DNA of 45,283 bases, from NCBI GenBank assembly GCA_030532895.1, contig JAUNKF010000027.1:1-45283 (forward strand), read 5' to 3'. The notes under the pieces were generated by a model. The model worked only from the letters and a program-made list of their open reading frames with translations, was not told where the DNA came from and did no database searches. Below, in pieces: positions 8,033 through 19,091 of the stretch (its first letter is position 1; every line of letters begins with the position of its first letter). Made by a program: the position numbers and the translations under genes. The stretch is from Lautropia sp. (GTDB lineage: Bacteria; Pseudomonadota; Gammaproteobacteria; Burkholderiales; Burkholderiaceae_E).

Positions 8033-8956
8033 GTGAGCAGGTTCACGAAGACACCGGGATGGCTGGACTGGCATGGGAGTCCCAGCAGGCCGCGCTTTCA
8101 GGTGCCACCGGGATCGGTGGATGCACATTGCCATGTGTTTGGCCCGGCAGCGGTGTTTCCGTATGCACCAGAAAGAAAGTACACGCCCTGTGATGCGTCC
8201 AAAGAACAACTGTTTGCCCTGAGGGATCACCTGGGGTTTTCACGTAACGTCATCGTGCAAGCCACCTGTCACGGTGCTGACAACCGGGCCTTGGTTGATG
8301 CGATTGCTGCGTCGAATGGCATGGCGCGTGGCGTGGCAACGGTTCGTCGGGATATCAGTGACGACGCCTTGCGAGCGCTTCATGCTGCTGGTGTACGTGG
8401 CGTGCGCTTCAATTTCGTCAAGCGGCTGGTTGATGGCACGCCGCAAGATGAGTTGATGGAGATCGCTCATCGTATCGCTGAGCTTGGCTGGCACATCGTC
8501 ATCTATTTTGAAGCGGATGATCTGGCCGCACTCTGGCCTTTCTTCGGCCAGCTGCCCACGACCGTCGTGGTCGATCACATGGGGCGACCTGATGTCGGTC
8601 AACCGGTCGAAGGAGAGGCGTTTGAACGTTTTCTGAGGTTCATGGATGAGCATGACAACGTGTGGTGCAAAGTGAGCTGTCCTGAGCGGCTGTCCATCAT
8701 CGGGCCTGCCGCGTTGGATGGAGAGCAGCGTCCGTATCGGGATGTTGTGCCATTTGCTCGCCGTGTCGTCGAAAGGTTCCCGGATCGGGTTCTTTGGGGA
8801 ACGGACTGGCCTCATCCGAATCTGAAGGATCACATGCCGGATGACGGCTTGCTGGTGGACTTCATCCCGCTCATTGCACCCACGCCCGAGCTGCAGCGCA
8901 AGCTGTTGGTCGATAACCCGATGCGTCTTTACTGGCCAGAGGAAGCGGGTGCTTGA
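8033..8956 (+). CDS. ligI: 2-pyrone-4,6-dicarboxylate hydrolase (LigI)
   Basis: A 307-residue metal-independent amidohydrolase that opens 2-pyrone-4,6-dicarboxylate (PDC) to 4-oxalomesaconate. Diagnostic LigI motifs are SVDAHCHVFGPAAVFPYA near the N-terminus, VVDHMGRPD in the middle and LWGTDWPHPN near the C-terminus, where the Asp is the catalytic residue. I chose the GTG at 8033 because AAGAGGAG lies ~9 bases upstream and the protein then starts, as usual for the family, about 20 residues before the first motif. The frame is open from 7943, overlapping the previous gene's stop, but those 30 residues look non-coding. It precedes ligA by 82 bp. Confidence 0.93.
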   Translation: MSRFTKTPGWLDWHGSPSRPRFQVPPGSVDAHCHVFGPAAVFPYAPERKYTPCDASKEQLFALRDHLGFSRNVIVQATCHGADNRALVDAIAASNGMARGVATVRRDISDDALRALHAAGVRGVRFNFVKRLVDGTPQDELMEIAHRIAELGWHIVIYFEADDLAALWPFFGQLPTTVVVDHMGRPDVGQPVEGEAFERFLRFMDEHDNVWCKVSCPERLSIIGPAALDGEQRPYRDVVPFARRVVERFPDRVLWGTDWPHPNLKDHMPDDGLLVDFIPLIAPTPELQRKLLVDNPMRLYWPEEAGA

Positions 8957-9038
8957 TATCGACACCGTCCTGGCGGCCATGAAGCAGGGTTTCCCCTTCT
9001 TCGGGTTCTGCTGAACATCATCAAACAAGGAGGCATGC

Positions 9039-10362
<1,324 letters not shown>

Positions 10363-10394
10363 GCGCGAAGGAAAACGGGACAAAGGAGTTGAAC

Positions 10395-11363
10395 ATGACA
10401 ATCAAGGTAGCGCTGGCCGGTGCAGGTGCATTTGGTATCAAGCATCTGGATGGCATCAAGAACATGCCAGATGTTGAAGTGGTTTCGCTGATTGGACGGG
10501 AGCAGAAGAAGACGCAGGTCGTTGCTGATCGCTACGGTATCCCGCATGTGACGACTGAGCTGGACGAAGCCCTGGCCATCAAGGAGGTGGATGCGGTCAT
10601 CCTGTGCACGCCTACACCGATGCATGCTGCTCAGGCCAAAGCATGCCTGGAGGCCGGCAAGCATGTGCAGGTGGAAATTCCCCTTTGTGACGTGCTCCAG
10701 GAGGGGGAGGAGGTGCTGGCGCGCCAGGCGCAGACCGGTCTGGTGGCGATGTGCGGGCATACCCGTCGTTTCAACCCCAGTCATCAATATCTGCGCCGGA
10801 AGATTCAGGCGGGTGAGTATCAAATCCAGCAGATGGATGTGCAGACTTACTTCTTCCGCCGTACCAACATGAATGCCTTGGGCGAGCCTCGCAGCTGGAC
10901 GGATCATCTGCTCTGGCATCATGCCGCGCATACGGTGGATTTGTTCGCCTATCAGTGCGACAGTCCGATCGTGACTGCGAACGCCATCGAGGGGCCTGTC
11001 CATCCCGAGTTGGGTATTTCAATGGACATGAGCATTCAACTGAAGGCGGCGAATGGGGCGATCTGTACGTTGAGCCTCTCTTTCAACAACGATGGGCCGC
11101 TGGGCACTTATTTCCGTTATATCGGTGATAACGGTACCTACATTGCTCGGTATGACGACCTGTTTCGATCACATGCCAAGGCAGAGGAGGAGGTGGTCGA
11201 TGTCTCGAAGGTTGATGTCTCGATGAATGGTATCGAGTTGCAGGATCGTGAGTTCTTTTCGGCCATTCGGGAAGGGCGTGAACCTAATGCCAGCGTTCGA
11301 CAGGTTCTGCCCTGTTACCAGGTCTTGAACGCACTGGCGCAGCAACTGAAAGCATCTGCTTGA
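10395..11363 (+). CDS. ligC: 4-carboxy-2-hydroxymuconate-6-semialdehyde dehydrogenase (LigC)
   Basis: A 322-residue Gfo/Idh/MocA-family oxidoreductase that oxidises the hemiacetal of CHMS to 2-pyrone-4,6-dicarboxylate with NADP+. The N-terminal Rossmann motif is VALAGAGAFGIKHLDGI. The family lysine/proline region appears as KHVQVEIPLCD, and a His-containing C-terminal sheet domain (DHLLWHHAAHTVDLF) follows. The ATG at 10395 is preceded by CAAAGGAG. Placement directly after ligAB is the conserved ligABC order. A 147-bp gap then leads to the TRAP genes, so a separate transcript for them is possible. Confidence 0.93.
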   Translation: MTIKVALAGAGAFGIKHLDGIKNMPDVEVVSLIGREQKKTQVVADRYGIPHVTTELDEALAIKEVDAVILCTPTPMHAAQAKACLEAGKHVQVEIPLCDVLQEGEEVLARQAQTGLVAMCGHTRRFNPSHQYLRRKIQAGEYQIQQMDVQTYFFRRTNMNALGEPRSWTDHLLWHHAAHTVDLFAYQCDSPIVTANAIEGPVHPELGISMDMSIQLKAANGAICTLSLSFNNDGPLGTYFRYIGDNGTYIARYDDLFRSHAKAEEEVVDVSKVDVSMNGIELQDREFFSAIREGREPNASVRQVLPCYQVLNALAQQLKASA

Positions 11364-11510
11364 AGAGGTGCCTGAATGCCGAAGGACTGCATGACGCATG
11401 GGCCAAAAGCGTGTCATGGCAAGGTGTTTGAAGGCGCCCAGGCATGGTTGAAGCAAACAACATGAGGCTGTTTCTGCCTGACAGCCTCGGTCAGTACAAG
11501 GAGACTCATC

Positions 11511-12554
11511 ATGACGTTGAGCCGTAAGCAATTTCTTGGCACGCTGGGAGGCGTTGCTGCTTGTATGGCAGCGCCCAGGGCGTTCTCGCAATCACCCATC
11601 ACCTTGCGGCTGCATCACCCCTTGCCGCCTCAGGCACCCATTCCACGTCATGCCTTGACGAAGTGGGCCGACAAGGTGAAGAAGGACAGTGATGGTCGAA
11701 TCCGTGTTCAGCTTTTTCCTGCCATGCAGCTGGGAGGCAGGCCGCAAGATCTGGTCGATCAGGCTCGAAATGGTGTGGTTGATCTGGTCTGGACGATTCT
11801 GGGCTACACGCCGGGACGCTTTCCTAAAACCGAGGTATTTGAGCTGCCGTTCATGGTGGGCAAGGCGACAGAGTCTGCGGTGGCCTTGCAACAGTATGTT
11901 GAACAGCAGGCGATGGATGAGTTCAAGGGTGTCAAGCTGATTGCTGTTCATACGCATGGCCCCGGCCTGTTTCACGGGCGCAACCCGATCAAGCGTCTGG
12001 AAGACATGCAAGGCATGAAGGTGAGGGGCGGATCCCGCATCATCAACATCGCATTGAAGGAGCTGGGAGCCGTGGCCGTTGGCATGCCGGTGCCCCAGAC
12101 CAGTGAGGCATTGTCGAAGGGGGTGATCGACGCCACGACCCTGCCTTGGGAAGTGGTGCCGGCCTACAGGGTTCAGCAAACGGTCAAGAACCACACGGGT
12201 TTTGCAGGGGCGAAAGGGCTGTATACGCAGACCTTTGGTGTGATGATGAACCAGAAGCGTTATGAGACATTGCCTGATGACCTGAAGGCCGTGATCGATG
12301 CCAATTCGGGTGTTGAGGTGGCGAGAGCTTTTGGTGCCGTCATGGACGAGTATGACCAGATTGGTCTGAAAGCGGCAGAAAAGGCACGCAACAACATCAT
12401 CATGCTTGACGACAAGGAGACGGCGCGATGGCAAGCGGCGTTGTTGCCTACCCGTGATGCCTGGTTCAAGGAGGTGCAGGGCAAAGGTATCGACGGCCCG
12501 AAACTGTTGGCCGAGGCTGAGCGCCTGATCGAGGCGCAGCGCTCGGGATCCTGA
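11511..12554 (+). CDS. dctP: TRAP transporter substrate-binding protein (DctP family)
   Basis: A 347-residue periplasmic solute receptor of a TRAP transporter. The N-terminus MTLSRKQFLGTLGGVAACMA resembles a twin-arginine-type signal (S-R-K-x-F-L) with cleavage near AFSQS. DctP-family features include FPAMQLGG, the conserved arginine segment GMKVRGGSRI that usually contacts the ligand carboxylate, and the later GVIDATTLPWEV. AAGGAGA lies 8 bases before the ATG at 11511. With the lig genes upstream, the ligand is probably an aromatic acid or a pathway di/tricarboxylate; TarP of Rhodopseudomonas palustris, which binds p-coumarate, is a precedent as I recall it. Ligand identity cannot be read from the sequence. 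Confidence 0.9.
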   Translation: MTLSRKQFLGTLGGVAACMAAPRAFSQSPITLRLHHPLPPQAPIPRHALTKWADKVKKDSDGRIRVQLFPAMQLGGRPQDLVDQARNGVVDLVWTILGYTPGRFPKTEVFELPFMVGKATESAVALQQYVEQQAMDEFKGVKLIAVHTHGPGLFHGRNPIKRLEDMQGMKVRGGSRIINIALKELGAVAVGMPVPQTSEALSKGVIDATTLPWEVVPAYRVQQTVKNHTGFAGAKGLYTQTFGVMMNQKRYETLPDDLKAVIDANSGVEVARAFGAVMDEYDQIGLKAAEKARNNIIMLDDKETARWQAALLPTRDAWFKEVQGKGIDGPKLLAEAERLIEAQRSGS

Positions 12555-12610
12555 CAAGCCATCTGACGGTCATCAGCCACGCTGGTGGCCGGTCGTTTTC
12601 AGGGGGAAGC

Positions 12611-13132
12611 GTGAGCAAGATCATTTATGGCTTGAGTCGAGCACTGAGCTGGCTTGGGTGCTGGTCGTTGCTGCTGGTCGGGTTGGTGAGCGTCATGAGC
12701 ATCACGGGCCGTGCGTTGAGTGGGTTGGGCTTGGGGCCGGTCAACGGTGATTTCGAGCTGGTGGAGATGGGTACTGCCATCGCCGTGTTCTGCTTCATGC
12801 CTTGGGCGCATCTGAAAAGAAGCCATGCGGTCGTCGATCTGTTCTGGCAAGCCTATCCAAGTGCCTTGCGGCGGGTTTTGACAGTGGCAAGCGATCTGCT
12901 GATGTTGTCGTTATGGCTGGTGCTGGTATGGCGCATGGGTGTTGCGATGCTGGATTACAGAGCGAATGAAGAAGTTTCGTTCATCTTGCAGGTGCCTGTC
13001 TGGTGGGGGTATGCCTTGTCGATGGGGCCGGCCGTGTTCGGCTGCGTGGTGTACCTGTGGCGCTTGCTGGAGGACCTGGGCCTGGCGACACCGCCTGAAG
13101 GGTTTGTGGTTGAAGAGGGGGGCGTGCATTGA
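12611..13132 (+). CDS. dctQ: TRAP transporter small permease (DctQ family)
   Basis: A 173-residue inner-membrane protein with four predicted membrane segments: about residues 14-34 (LSWLGCWSLLLVGLVSVMS), 45-70, 85-110 and 125-150. DctQ hallmarks are the N-terminal helix with a short periplasmic loop, and FCFMPWAHLKRSHAVVDLF in the middle. The GTG at 12611 has AGGGGGA about 5 bases upstream. Its stop overlaps the dctM start by one base (TGATG), so the two permease subunits are translationally coupled. It forms the membrane complex with DctM and receives substrate from the upstream DctP. Confidence 0.9.
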   Translation: MSKIIYGLSRALSWLGCWSLLLVGLVSVMSITGRALSGLGLGPVNGDFELVEMGTAIAVFCFMPWAHLKRSHAVVDLFWQAYPSALRRVLTVASDLLMLSLWLVLVWRMGVAMLDYRANEEVSFILQVPVWWGYALSMGPAVFGCVVYLWRLLEDLGLATPPEGFVVEEGGVH

Positions 13133-14448
13133 TGGAGCCAATCCTGTTGGCGGTCTGGTCGTTACCGATCCTGCTGCTGCTGATCTTTTTGCGCGTGCCC
13201 ATTGGCCTGGCCATGCTGGCGCTGGGGTGCCTGGGATCCTGGCTCGTTTTTGGTGAGTTGCAGCCACTGTTGAACCAGTTGCAGACGCTGACCTATGGGC
13301 AGTTCTCGAACCACTCCCTGTCGGTCATACCGTTGTTTCTGCTGATGGGACAGTTTGCGACGCTGAGCGGCATGTCCAGCGCCATGTTCAAGGCGACGGA
13401 AGCCTTCATCGGGCACCGTAAAGGTGGGGTGGCCATGGCGGCTGTAGGGGCCTGCGCTGGCTTCGGGGCAATTTGTGGCTCATCGATGGCAACGGCTGCC
13501 ACCATGAGCCAGGTGGCACTGCCGGAGTTGCGTCGCGCTGGCTATGCCAATGGCCTGTCGGTAGGAACCCTGGCTGCGGGCGGGACGCTGGGCATTTTGA
13601 TTCCGCCCTCCATTGTGCTGGTGATCTACGCCATTCTGGCTGAGCAGAACATTGCGATGATGTTTGCCGCCGCCGTCTTGCCGGGCATTCTCGCTGCCGT
13701 TGGCTACATGCTGGTCATTGCCATCCTGGTCAGGCTGAGGCCGGCGCTGGCTGGGTCGATCGAGCCGGTACCCTGGTCGCGTCGTTGGGCTGCCTTGAAG
13801 GATGTCTGGCCGGTGATGCTGATCTTTGGTGTGGTACTGGGCGGCATCTACGTGGGGGTCTTCACACCAACCGAAGGTGCGGCTGTGGGCGCGGTGGGCA
13901 CGTCGCTGCTGGCCTGGGCGCGGGGAGGCATCACCAAGGCATCGTTGCGGCAGACGTTCGAATCCACTGCTGCGGGCACGGCCATGCTGTTCATGATCGT
14001 GTTGGGTGCTGCGGCTTACAACAGCTTTCTGGCCTTGTCGATGTTGCCACAGGAGTTGGCGGCCTGGGTTGCCTCGCTCGATCTGACACCGTACCAAGTG
14101 CTTTGGGCCATTCTGGCTTTCTATATCGTCATGGGATGCGTGCTGGATTCGATGTCGATGATGCTGCTGACCATTCCGATTTTCTTTCCAATGATTTCGG
14201 CGATGGACTTTGGCATGAGCTTTGAGGAGACGGCCATCTGGTTTGGCATCCTGGTGCTGGTCGTGACCGAGATTGGCTTGATCACGCCACCGGTTGGCAT
14301 GAATCTGTTCGTGATTCAGTCGATGGCGCCTGAGGTCAAAATTCAGGAAGCCTTTACCGGTGTGCTGCCCTTCATCCTCAGCGACCTGATTCGGGTCGTG
14401 ATTCTGGTCAGTTTCCCCGCGATTTCGTTGTTCATTCTCAGACTATGA
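13132..14448 (+). CDS. dctM: TRAP transporter large permease (DctM family)
   Basis: A 438-residue polytopic membrane protein (about 11-12 segments), the Na+- or H+-coupled transport subunit of the TRAP system. Family signatures are the N-terminal FLRVPIGLAMLALG, the hairpin loop GAICGSSMATAATMS, GTLAAGGTLGILIPPSIVLV and the C-terminal repeat EIGLITPPVGMNLFVI, which mirror each other as the two inverted halves of the elevator fold. The start used is the ATG overlapping the dctQ stop. It is the last gene of the presumed lig-TRAP operon and converges on pobA with 47 bp between the stops. Confidence 0.93.
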   Translation: MEPILLAVWSLPILLLLIFLRVPIGLAMLALGCLGSWLVFGELQPLLNQLQTLTYGQFSNHSLSVIPLFLLMGQFATLSGMSSAMFKATEAFIGHRKGGVAMAAVGACAGFGAICGSSMATAATMSQVALPELRRAGYANGLSVGTLAAGGTLGILIPPSIVLVIYAILAEQNIAMMFAAAVLPGILAAVGYMLVIAILVRLRPALAGSIEPVPWSRRWAALKDVWPVMLIFGVVLGGIYVGVFTPTEGAAVGAVGTSLLAWARGGITKASLRQTFESTAAGTAMLFMIVLGAAAYNSFLALSMLPQELAAWVASLDLTPYQVLWAILAFYIVMGCVLDSMSMMLLTIPIFFPMISAMDFGMSFEETAIWFGILVLVVTEIGLITPPVGMNLFVIQSMAPEVKIQEAFTGVLPFILSDLIRVVILVSFPAISLFILRL

Positions 14449-14464
14449 GCATGGCAGGGCGTCG

Positions 14465-14487
14465 GGTGGCTCGGTGATGAGCCGCCT
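14465..14487. terminator. Hairpin between convergent dctM and pobA
   Basis: GGCTC-GGTGAT-GAGCC (14468-14483), extendable by two G-C pairs beyond a mismatch, lies in the 47-bp gap between the converging stops. No clear T-run follows on either strand, so this is a modest candidate. Confidence 0.35.
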
Positions 14488-14495
14488 TGGATGGG

Positions 14496-15821
<1,326 letters not shown>

Positions 15822-15877
15822 TCACCTTTCTGGGTCACCATGACCGTTATTGGCCATAATGATCAAGGGGCATCATC

Positions 15878-16702
15878 ATGAGCGAGGCGTCTTTCCGTCG
15901 GTTGCCACCCGTCGAGCCGCTGGTGAAGGATGGTGATTTTGTCGAAGCGGTCGCACGGGGGTTGGCGATTCTGGAGAGCTTCAGCACGGCGCGACAACGC
16001 CTGAACGCGACGCAGGCAGCAGAGCGAGCCGGTTTGACGCGAGCGGCAGCCAGGCGCCATCTGCTGACCTTGGCTGCGCTGGGCTATCTGGAGACCGATG
16101 GCAGCGCTTACTGGCTGGCGCCCAAGGTTCTGCGTTTTTCGGGGAGCTATCTGGCTTCGGCCCGTTTGCCTCGCCTGGTTCAATCGACGATGGACAGGCT
16201 CAGCGCCTCTTCGGGGGCTGCGTATTCAACGGTCGTGAGGGATCAGCATGATGTGGTGATCATTGCGCGTAGCGGGCCGCTGAGCCGGCGTGGGCCGATG
16301 TTGCCGCATGGTTTACACCTTGGTGCCAGACTGCCGATGTTCGCCACGTCGACGGGACGAATGCTATTGGCTGGTTTGCCCAAGGAGAGGCGTCTGGCAT
16401 GGTTGACTGAGCTTTCTCGGCAACCTGGTGGCATGCCGAAGTTGACCCACCGAACGACGACCGATCCGTCGATGCTGGCCGGCTTGATCGAAGAGGCCGG
16501 AACGCAAGGCTACTGTCTGGTCTGTGAAGAGCATGAGCTGGGCGTGTCAGCCATGGCCGTGCCATTGATCGACATGCGGGGACACACGCATGCGGCTTTG
16601 AATGTGGTGCTATCGGCTACCGGAGCACGCGCACAAAGCTTGTGCCAACAGCATCTGCCGCTGATGCAACAGGCTGCTCAGGAGCTTCGTGCGTTGTTGT
16701 AG
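15878..16702 (+). CDS. IclR-family regulator (PobR/PcaR-like)
   Basis: A 274-residue IclR-family transcription factor. The N-terminal winged HTH covers about residues 22-85, with FVEAVARGLAILESFS at the start and NATQAAERAGLTRAAARRHL as the recognition region. The C-terminal effector domain contains the small-molecule-binding core (ATSTGRMLLAGLP, then GYCLVCEEHELGVSAMAVPL). IclR proteins of this subgroup (PcaR, PcaU, PobR) respond to protocatechuate, 4-hydroxybenzoate or ketoadipate. Divergence from pobA across ~200 bp makes pobA the likely target. The exact effector is not deducible. Confidence 0.88.
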   Translation: MSEASFRRLPPVEPLVKDGDFVEAVARGLAILESFSTARQRLNATQAAERAGLTRAAARRHLLTLAALGYLETDGSAYWLAPKVLRFSGSYLASARLPRLVQSTMDRLSASSGAAYSTVVRDQHDVVIIARSGPLSRRGPMLPHGLHLGARLPMFATSTGRMLLAGLPKERRLAWLTELSRQPGGMPKLTHRTTTDPSMLAGLIEEAGTQGYCLVCEEHELGVSAMAVPLIDMRGHTHAALNVVLSATGARAQSLCQQHLPLMQQAAQELRALL

Positions 16703-16768
16703 TACCTGACGCGCTCTCGTGTCAGGGCTGTTGGTACACCATGCAGGTTGAAAGAGGAGTTGGCGTTC

Positions 16769-17461
16769 ATGGCAGGATCATTGAAAGGCATTTCATCGAT
16801 GGCCACGCGGCAGATGTTGAATGCCTTGTTGGGGCAGTGGCATGCAAAAGCTGGGGTAGTGACCTATCTGGAATCGGTTGGCGGGGTCGAAGCGGCCAAC
16901 CGGGTGCTGCAAGCGAAGGAAGCGTTTGATCTGGTTTTTCTGGCATCCGATGCACTTGAACGTCTTGACAAAGCAGGACGTTTGGTAGCGAACAGCCGGG
17001 TGGATCTGGCGCGATCGAGTGTGGCCGTGGCCGTGCCCGCCAATATGCCTGTGCCGGACATCGGCTCGGCTCAAGCCGTCAGAGAGGCTGTGCTCGCTGC
17101 AACATCCATTGGTTATTCCACAGGCCCGAGCGGGGTGGCGTTGCAGCGTCTGTTTTCGACATGGGGCATTGACGAGCAGATTCGTGCTCGCAGCGTGCAA
17201 GCACCACCTGGTGTGCCTGTGGGGGCCTTGATTGCCCAAGGCGAGGTAGAACTGGGGTTTCAACAGCTCAGTGAGCTGTTGCATGTGCCGGGTATCAGGA
17301 TCGTGGGGGAATTGCCGGATGACATGGCGATCAGCACGATTTTTTCAGGGGCTGTCGTCGATGGAAGCCGGCAGCCAGATCAGGCTGCCAGCTTGTTGGC
17401 ATTCATGGCGTCTGCCGAGGCGGCTGCTGCCAAGGTGGCCGAGGGGTTGACGCCGTTGTAA
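16769..17461 (+). CDS. Orphan ModA-like substrate-binding-fold protein, apparently cytosolic
   Basis: A 230-residue protein with the type II periplasmic-binding fold as found in ModA-like (molybdate) receptors: FDLVFLASDALERLDKAGRL, then ARSSVAVAVPANMPVPDI, and a C-terminal GVPVGALIAQGEVELGFQQ. There is no signal peptide: the ATG at 16769, with GAGGAG 9 bases upstream, leads straight into a soluble sequence (MAGSLKGISSMATRQMLNAL). No ABC permease or ATPase lies nearby. It is 66 bp downstream of the IclR gene on the same strand, so co-transcription is likely. A cytosolic sensor or binding role is conceivable. The TTG at 16748 is a poorer start and would not add a signal peptide. Confidence 0.75.
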   Translation: MAGSLKGISSMATRQMLNALLGQWHAKAGVVTYLESVGGVEAANRVLQAKEAFDLVFLASDALERLDKAGRLVANSRVDLARSSVAVAVPANMPVPDIGSAQAVREAVLAATSIGYSTGPSGVALQRLFSTWGIDEQIRARSVQAPPGVPVGALIAQGEVELGFQQLSELLHVPGIRIVGELPDDMAISTIFSGAVVDGSRQPDQAASLLAFMASAEAAAAKVAEGLTPL

Positions 17462-17478
17462 TGCTCGTGAGGAAACAT

Positions 17479-18930
17479 TCAGAATGGAAGCTGGCGGGGG
17501 CTGGTTTGCAGCGTGATCCAGCGCAGCTCGGTAAAGGCATCAATACCGGCACGCCCGCCAAAACGGCCGAAACCGGAGTCTTTGGTACCACCAAATGGCA
17601 TCTGGGCTTCGTCGTGAACGGTGGGGCCGTTGATATGGCAGATGCCGGATTCGATACGCTGGGCCACTTGCCATGCCTTGCCCAGATCTCGGCTGAATAC
17701 CGCACTGGACAAACCGTAGGCGTTGTCGTTGGCGCAGGCAATGGCGGCTTCTGTATCGGGAACACGAATGATGCCTTTCACAGGTGCAAAAGACTCTTCA
17801 TGGTAGATCTTCATGTCCGGCGTGACATGATCCAGCAGGGTGGCAGGCATCAGGGTTGAATCTGCCTTTCCACCGCACAGAAGTTTGGCGCCTTTGGCCA
17901 ACGCGTCATCAATCAGCTGATTGCAGCGTTCGACGGTACTCATGTCGATCACGGAACCCAGGACGGCGGGGCCTTTTCGTGGATCGCCGAGTGGCAGCGA
18001 CCGCGCCTTGTCGGTCAGCTTGCGCACGAATTCGTCGGCAATGGATTCATCCACGATGATGCGCTCGGTTGACATGCAGATCTGTCCGGAATTGGCAAAA
18101 GCGCCGAAGGCCGCGCTGTTGACTGCGGCGTCAAGGTCGGCGTCTTCCAGCACGAGCAGTGGTGCCTTGCCGCCAAGCTCAAGAACACAGGGTTTCAGGT
18201 GCCGGGCACAGCTTGCTGCGATGATCTTGCCCACGCGGGTTGAGCCGGTGAAGTTCACACGACGCACTGCGGGTTGGGCGATCAGAGTCTCGACGATTTC
18301 GCTGGCCTGATCGGCACGATTGGTAAGGAAGTTGACCACGCCGGGTGGAAAGCCGGCTTCCCGGCATGATTCGATGATCAGCCCATGGGTGGCGGGGCAC
18401 AGCTCGGCGCCTTTCAAAATGACGGTGTTGCCACAAGCCAGCGGCGTGGCAATGGCGCGTACACCCAGAATGACTGGCGCATTCCAGGGGGCCATGCCGA
18501 GCACCACACCGGCCGGTTGGCGGACGGCGGTTGCCAGGCTTCCAGGCACGTCCGATGGAATGATGTCTCCGCCAATGTGTGTGGTGAGTGAGGCTGCTTC
18601 TCGCAACATGCCGGCAGCCAGATGGACGTTGAAACCAGCCCATAAGGCTGAGGCGCCTGTTTCGGCCGCCATGGCAGCGATGAAAGAAGCTTCCTTGGCT
18701 TCCAGCGTGTTGGCGGCCTTCAGCAGGTAGTCCCGCCGTTGGTTGGGGCCGAGCGCTGCCCAGGAAGAAAAGGCTGTTTGCGCTGCCTCGACGGCCGCGA
18801 TGGCATCGTCGGTGGTGGCAGCCGGTGCCACCGTTGCGACACTGCCATCCAGTGGATTGCGTCGCTCAAAAGTGGCTTGGTTGCTGGCTTGGCGTCGTTG
18901 TTCTCCGATGAGTAGAGAGATGATTGTCAT
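17479..18930 (-). CDS. vdh: Vanillin / 4-hydroxybenzaldehyde dehydrogenase (Vdh-type)
   Basis: A 483-residue NAD(P)+-dependent aldehyde dehydrogenase. The catalytic Glu is in VLELGGKAP and the catalytic Cys in NSGQICMSTERIIV; GMAPWNAPVILGVRAIATPL and FTGSTRVGK form the cofactor cleft. The overall pattern (MAAETGASALWAGFNV, HDEAQMPFGGTKDSGFGRFG) is that of the vanillin/salicylaldehyde dehydrogenase group. Start: ATG at 18930 with GGAGA upstream; the frame open to 19035 is not used. It is divergent from the hydratase/lyase that produces its aldehyde substrate, so here it should make 4-hydroxybenzoate from 4-hydroxybenzaldehyde, and vanillate from vanillin. Confidence 0.88.
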   Translation of the reverse strand: MTIISLLIGEQRRQASNQATFERRNPLDGSVATVAPAATTDDAIAAVEAAQTAFSSWAALGPNQRRDYLLKAANTLEAKEASFIAAMAAETGASALWAGFNVHLAAGMLREAASLTTHIGGDIIPSDVPGSLATAVRQPAGVVLGMAPWNAPVILGVRAIATPLACGNTVILKGAELCPATHGLIIESCREAGFPPGVVNFLTNRADQASEIVETLIAQPAVRRVNFTGSTRVGKIIAASCARHLKPCVLELGGKAPLLVLEDADLDAAVNSAAFGAFANSGQICMSTERIIVDESIADEFVRKLTDKARSLPLGDPRKGPAVLGSVIDMSTVERCNQLIDDALAKGAKLLCGGKADSTLMPATLLDHVTPDMKIYHEESFAPVKGIIRVPDTEAAIACANDNAYGLSSAVFSRDLGKAWQVAQRIESGICHINGPTVHDEAQMPFGGTKDSGFGRFGGRAGIDAFTELRWITLQTSPRQLPF

Positions 18931-18992
18931 CGCGGTGTCTCCGTGAGGGTAGGCTTGTCTGTCATGGATGGGGCATGTGGCTGCGTTTGCCA

Positions 18993-19048
18993 CCCTGATC
19001 AGGGAAAGCCCTATAACGTTATCGATGATAATCATTATGTATCATAAC
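18993..19048. promoter_or_regulatory. Palindrome cluster in the vdh-ech divergent promoter region
   Basis: Three perfect symmetric elements lie in 43 bp. CCCTGATCAGGG (18993-19004) is a 12-bp palindrome. ATAACGTTAT (19013-19022) is a 10-bp palindrome whose ATAAC half-site recurs at 19044. ATGAT-A-ATCAT (19025-19035) is an 11-bp inverted repeat. The stretch 19011-19053 is strikingly AT-rich compared with its surroundings. Position between the divergent vdh and ech genes, with a MarR gene at the end of the cluster, makes these candidate MarR operators. Confidence 0.5.
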
Positions 19049-19091
19049 TATATGAACGGGCAATCAGGGTTTGCCTAGAGAGGAGAAGAAG

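Noticed and set aside
16793-17284. 163-codon minus-strand frame opposite the ModA-like gene
   Set aside because: No ribosome binding site or domain, and the plus-strand frame has a clear start and fold.
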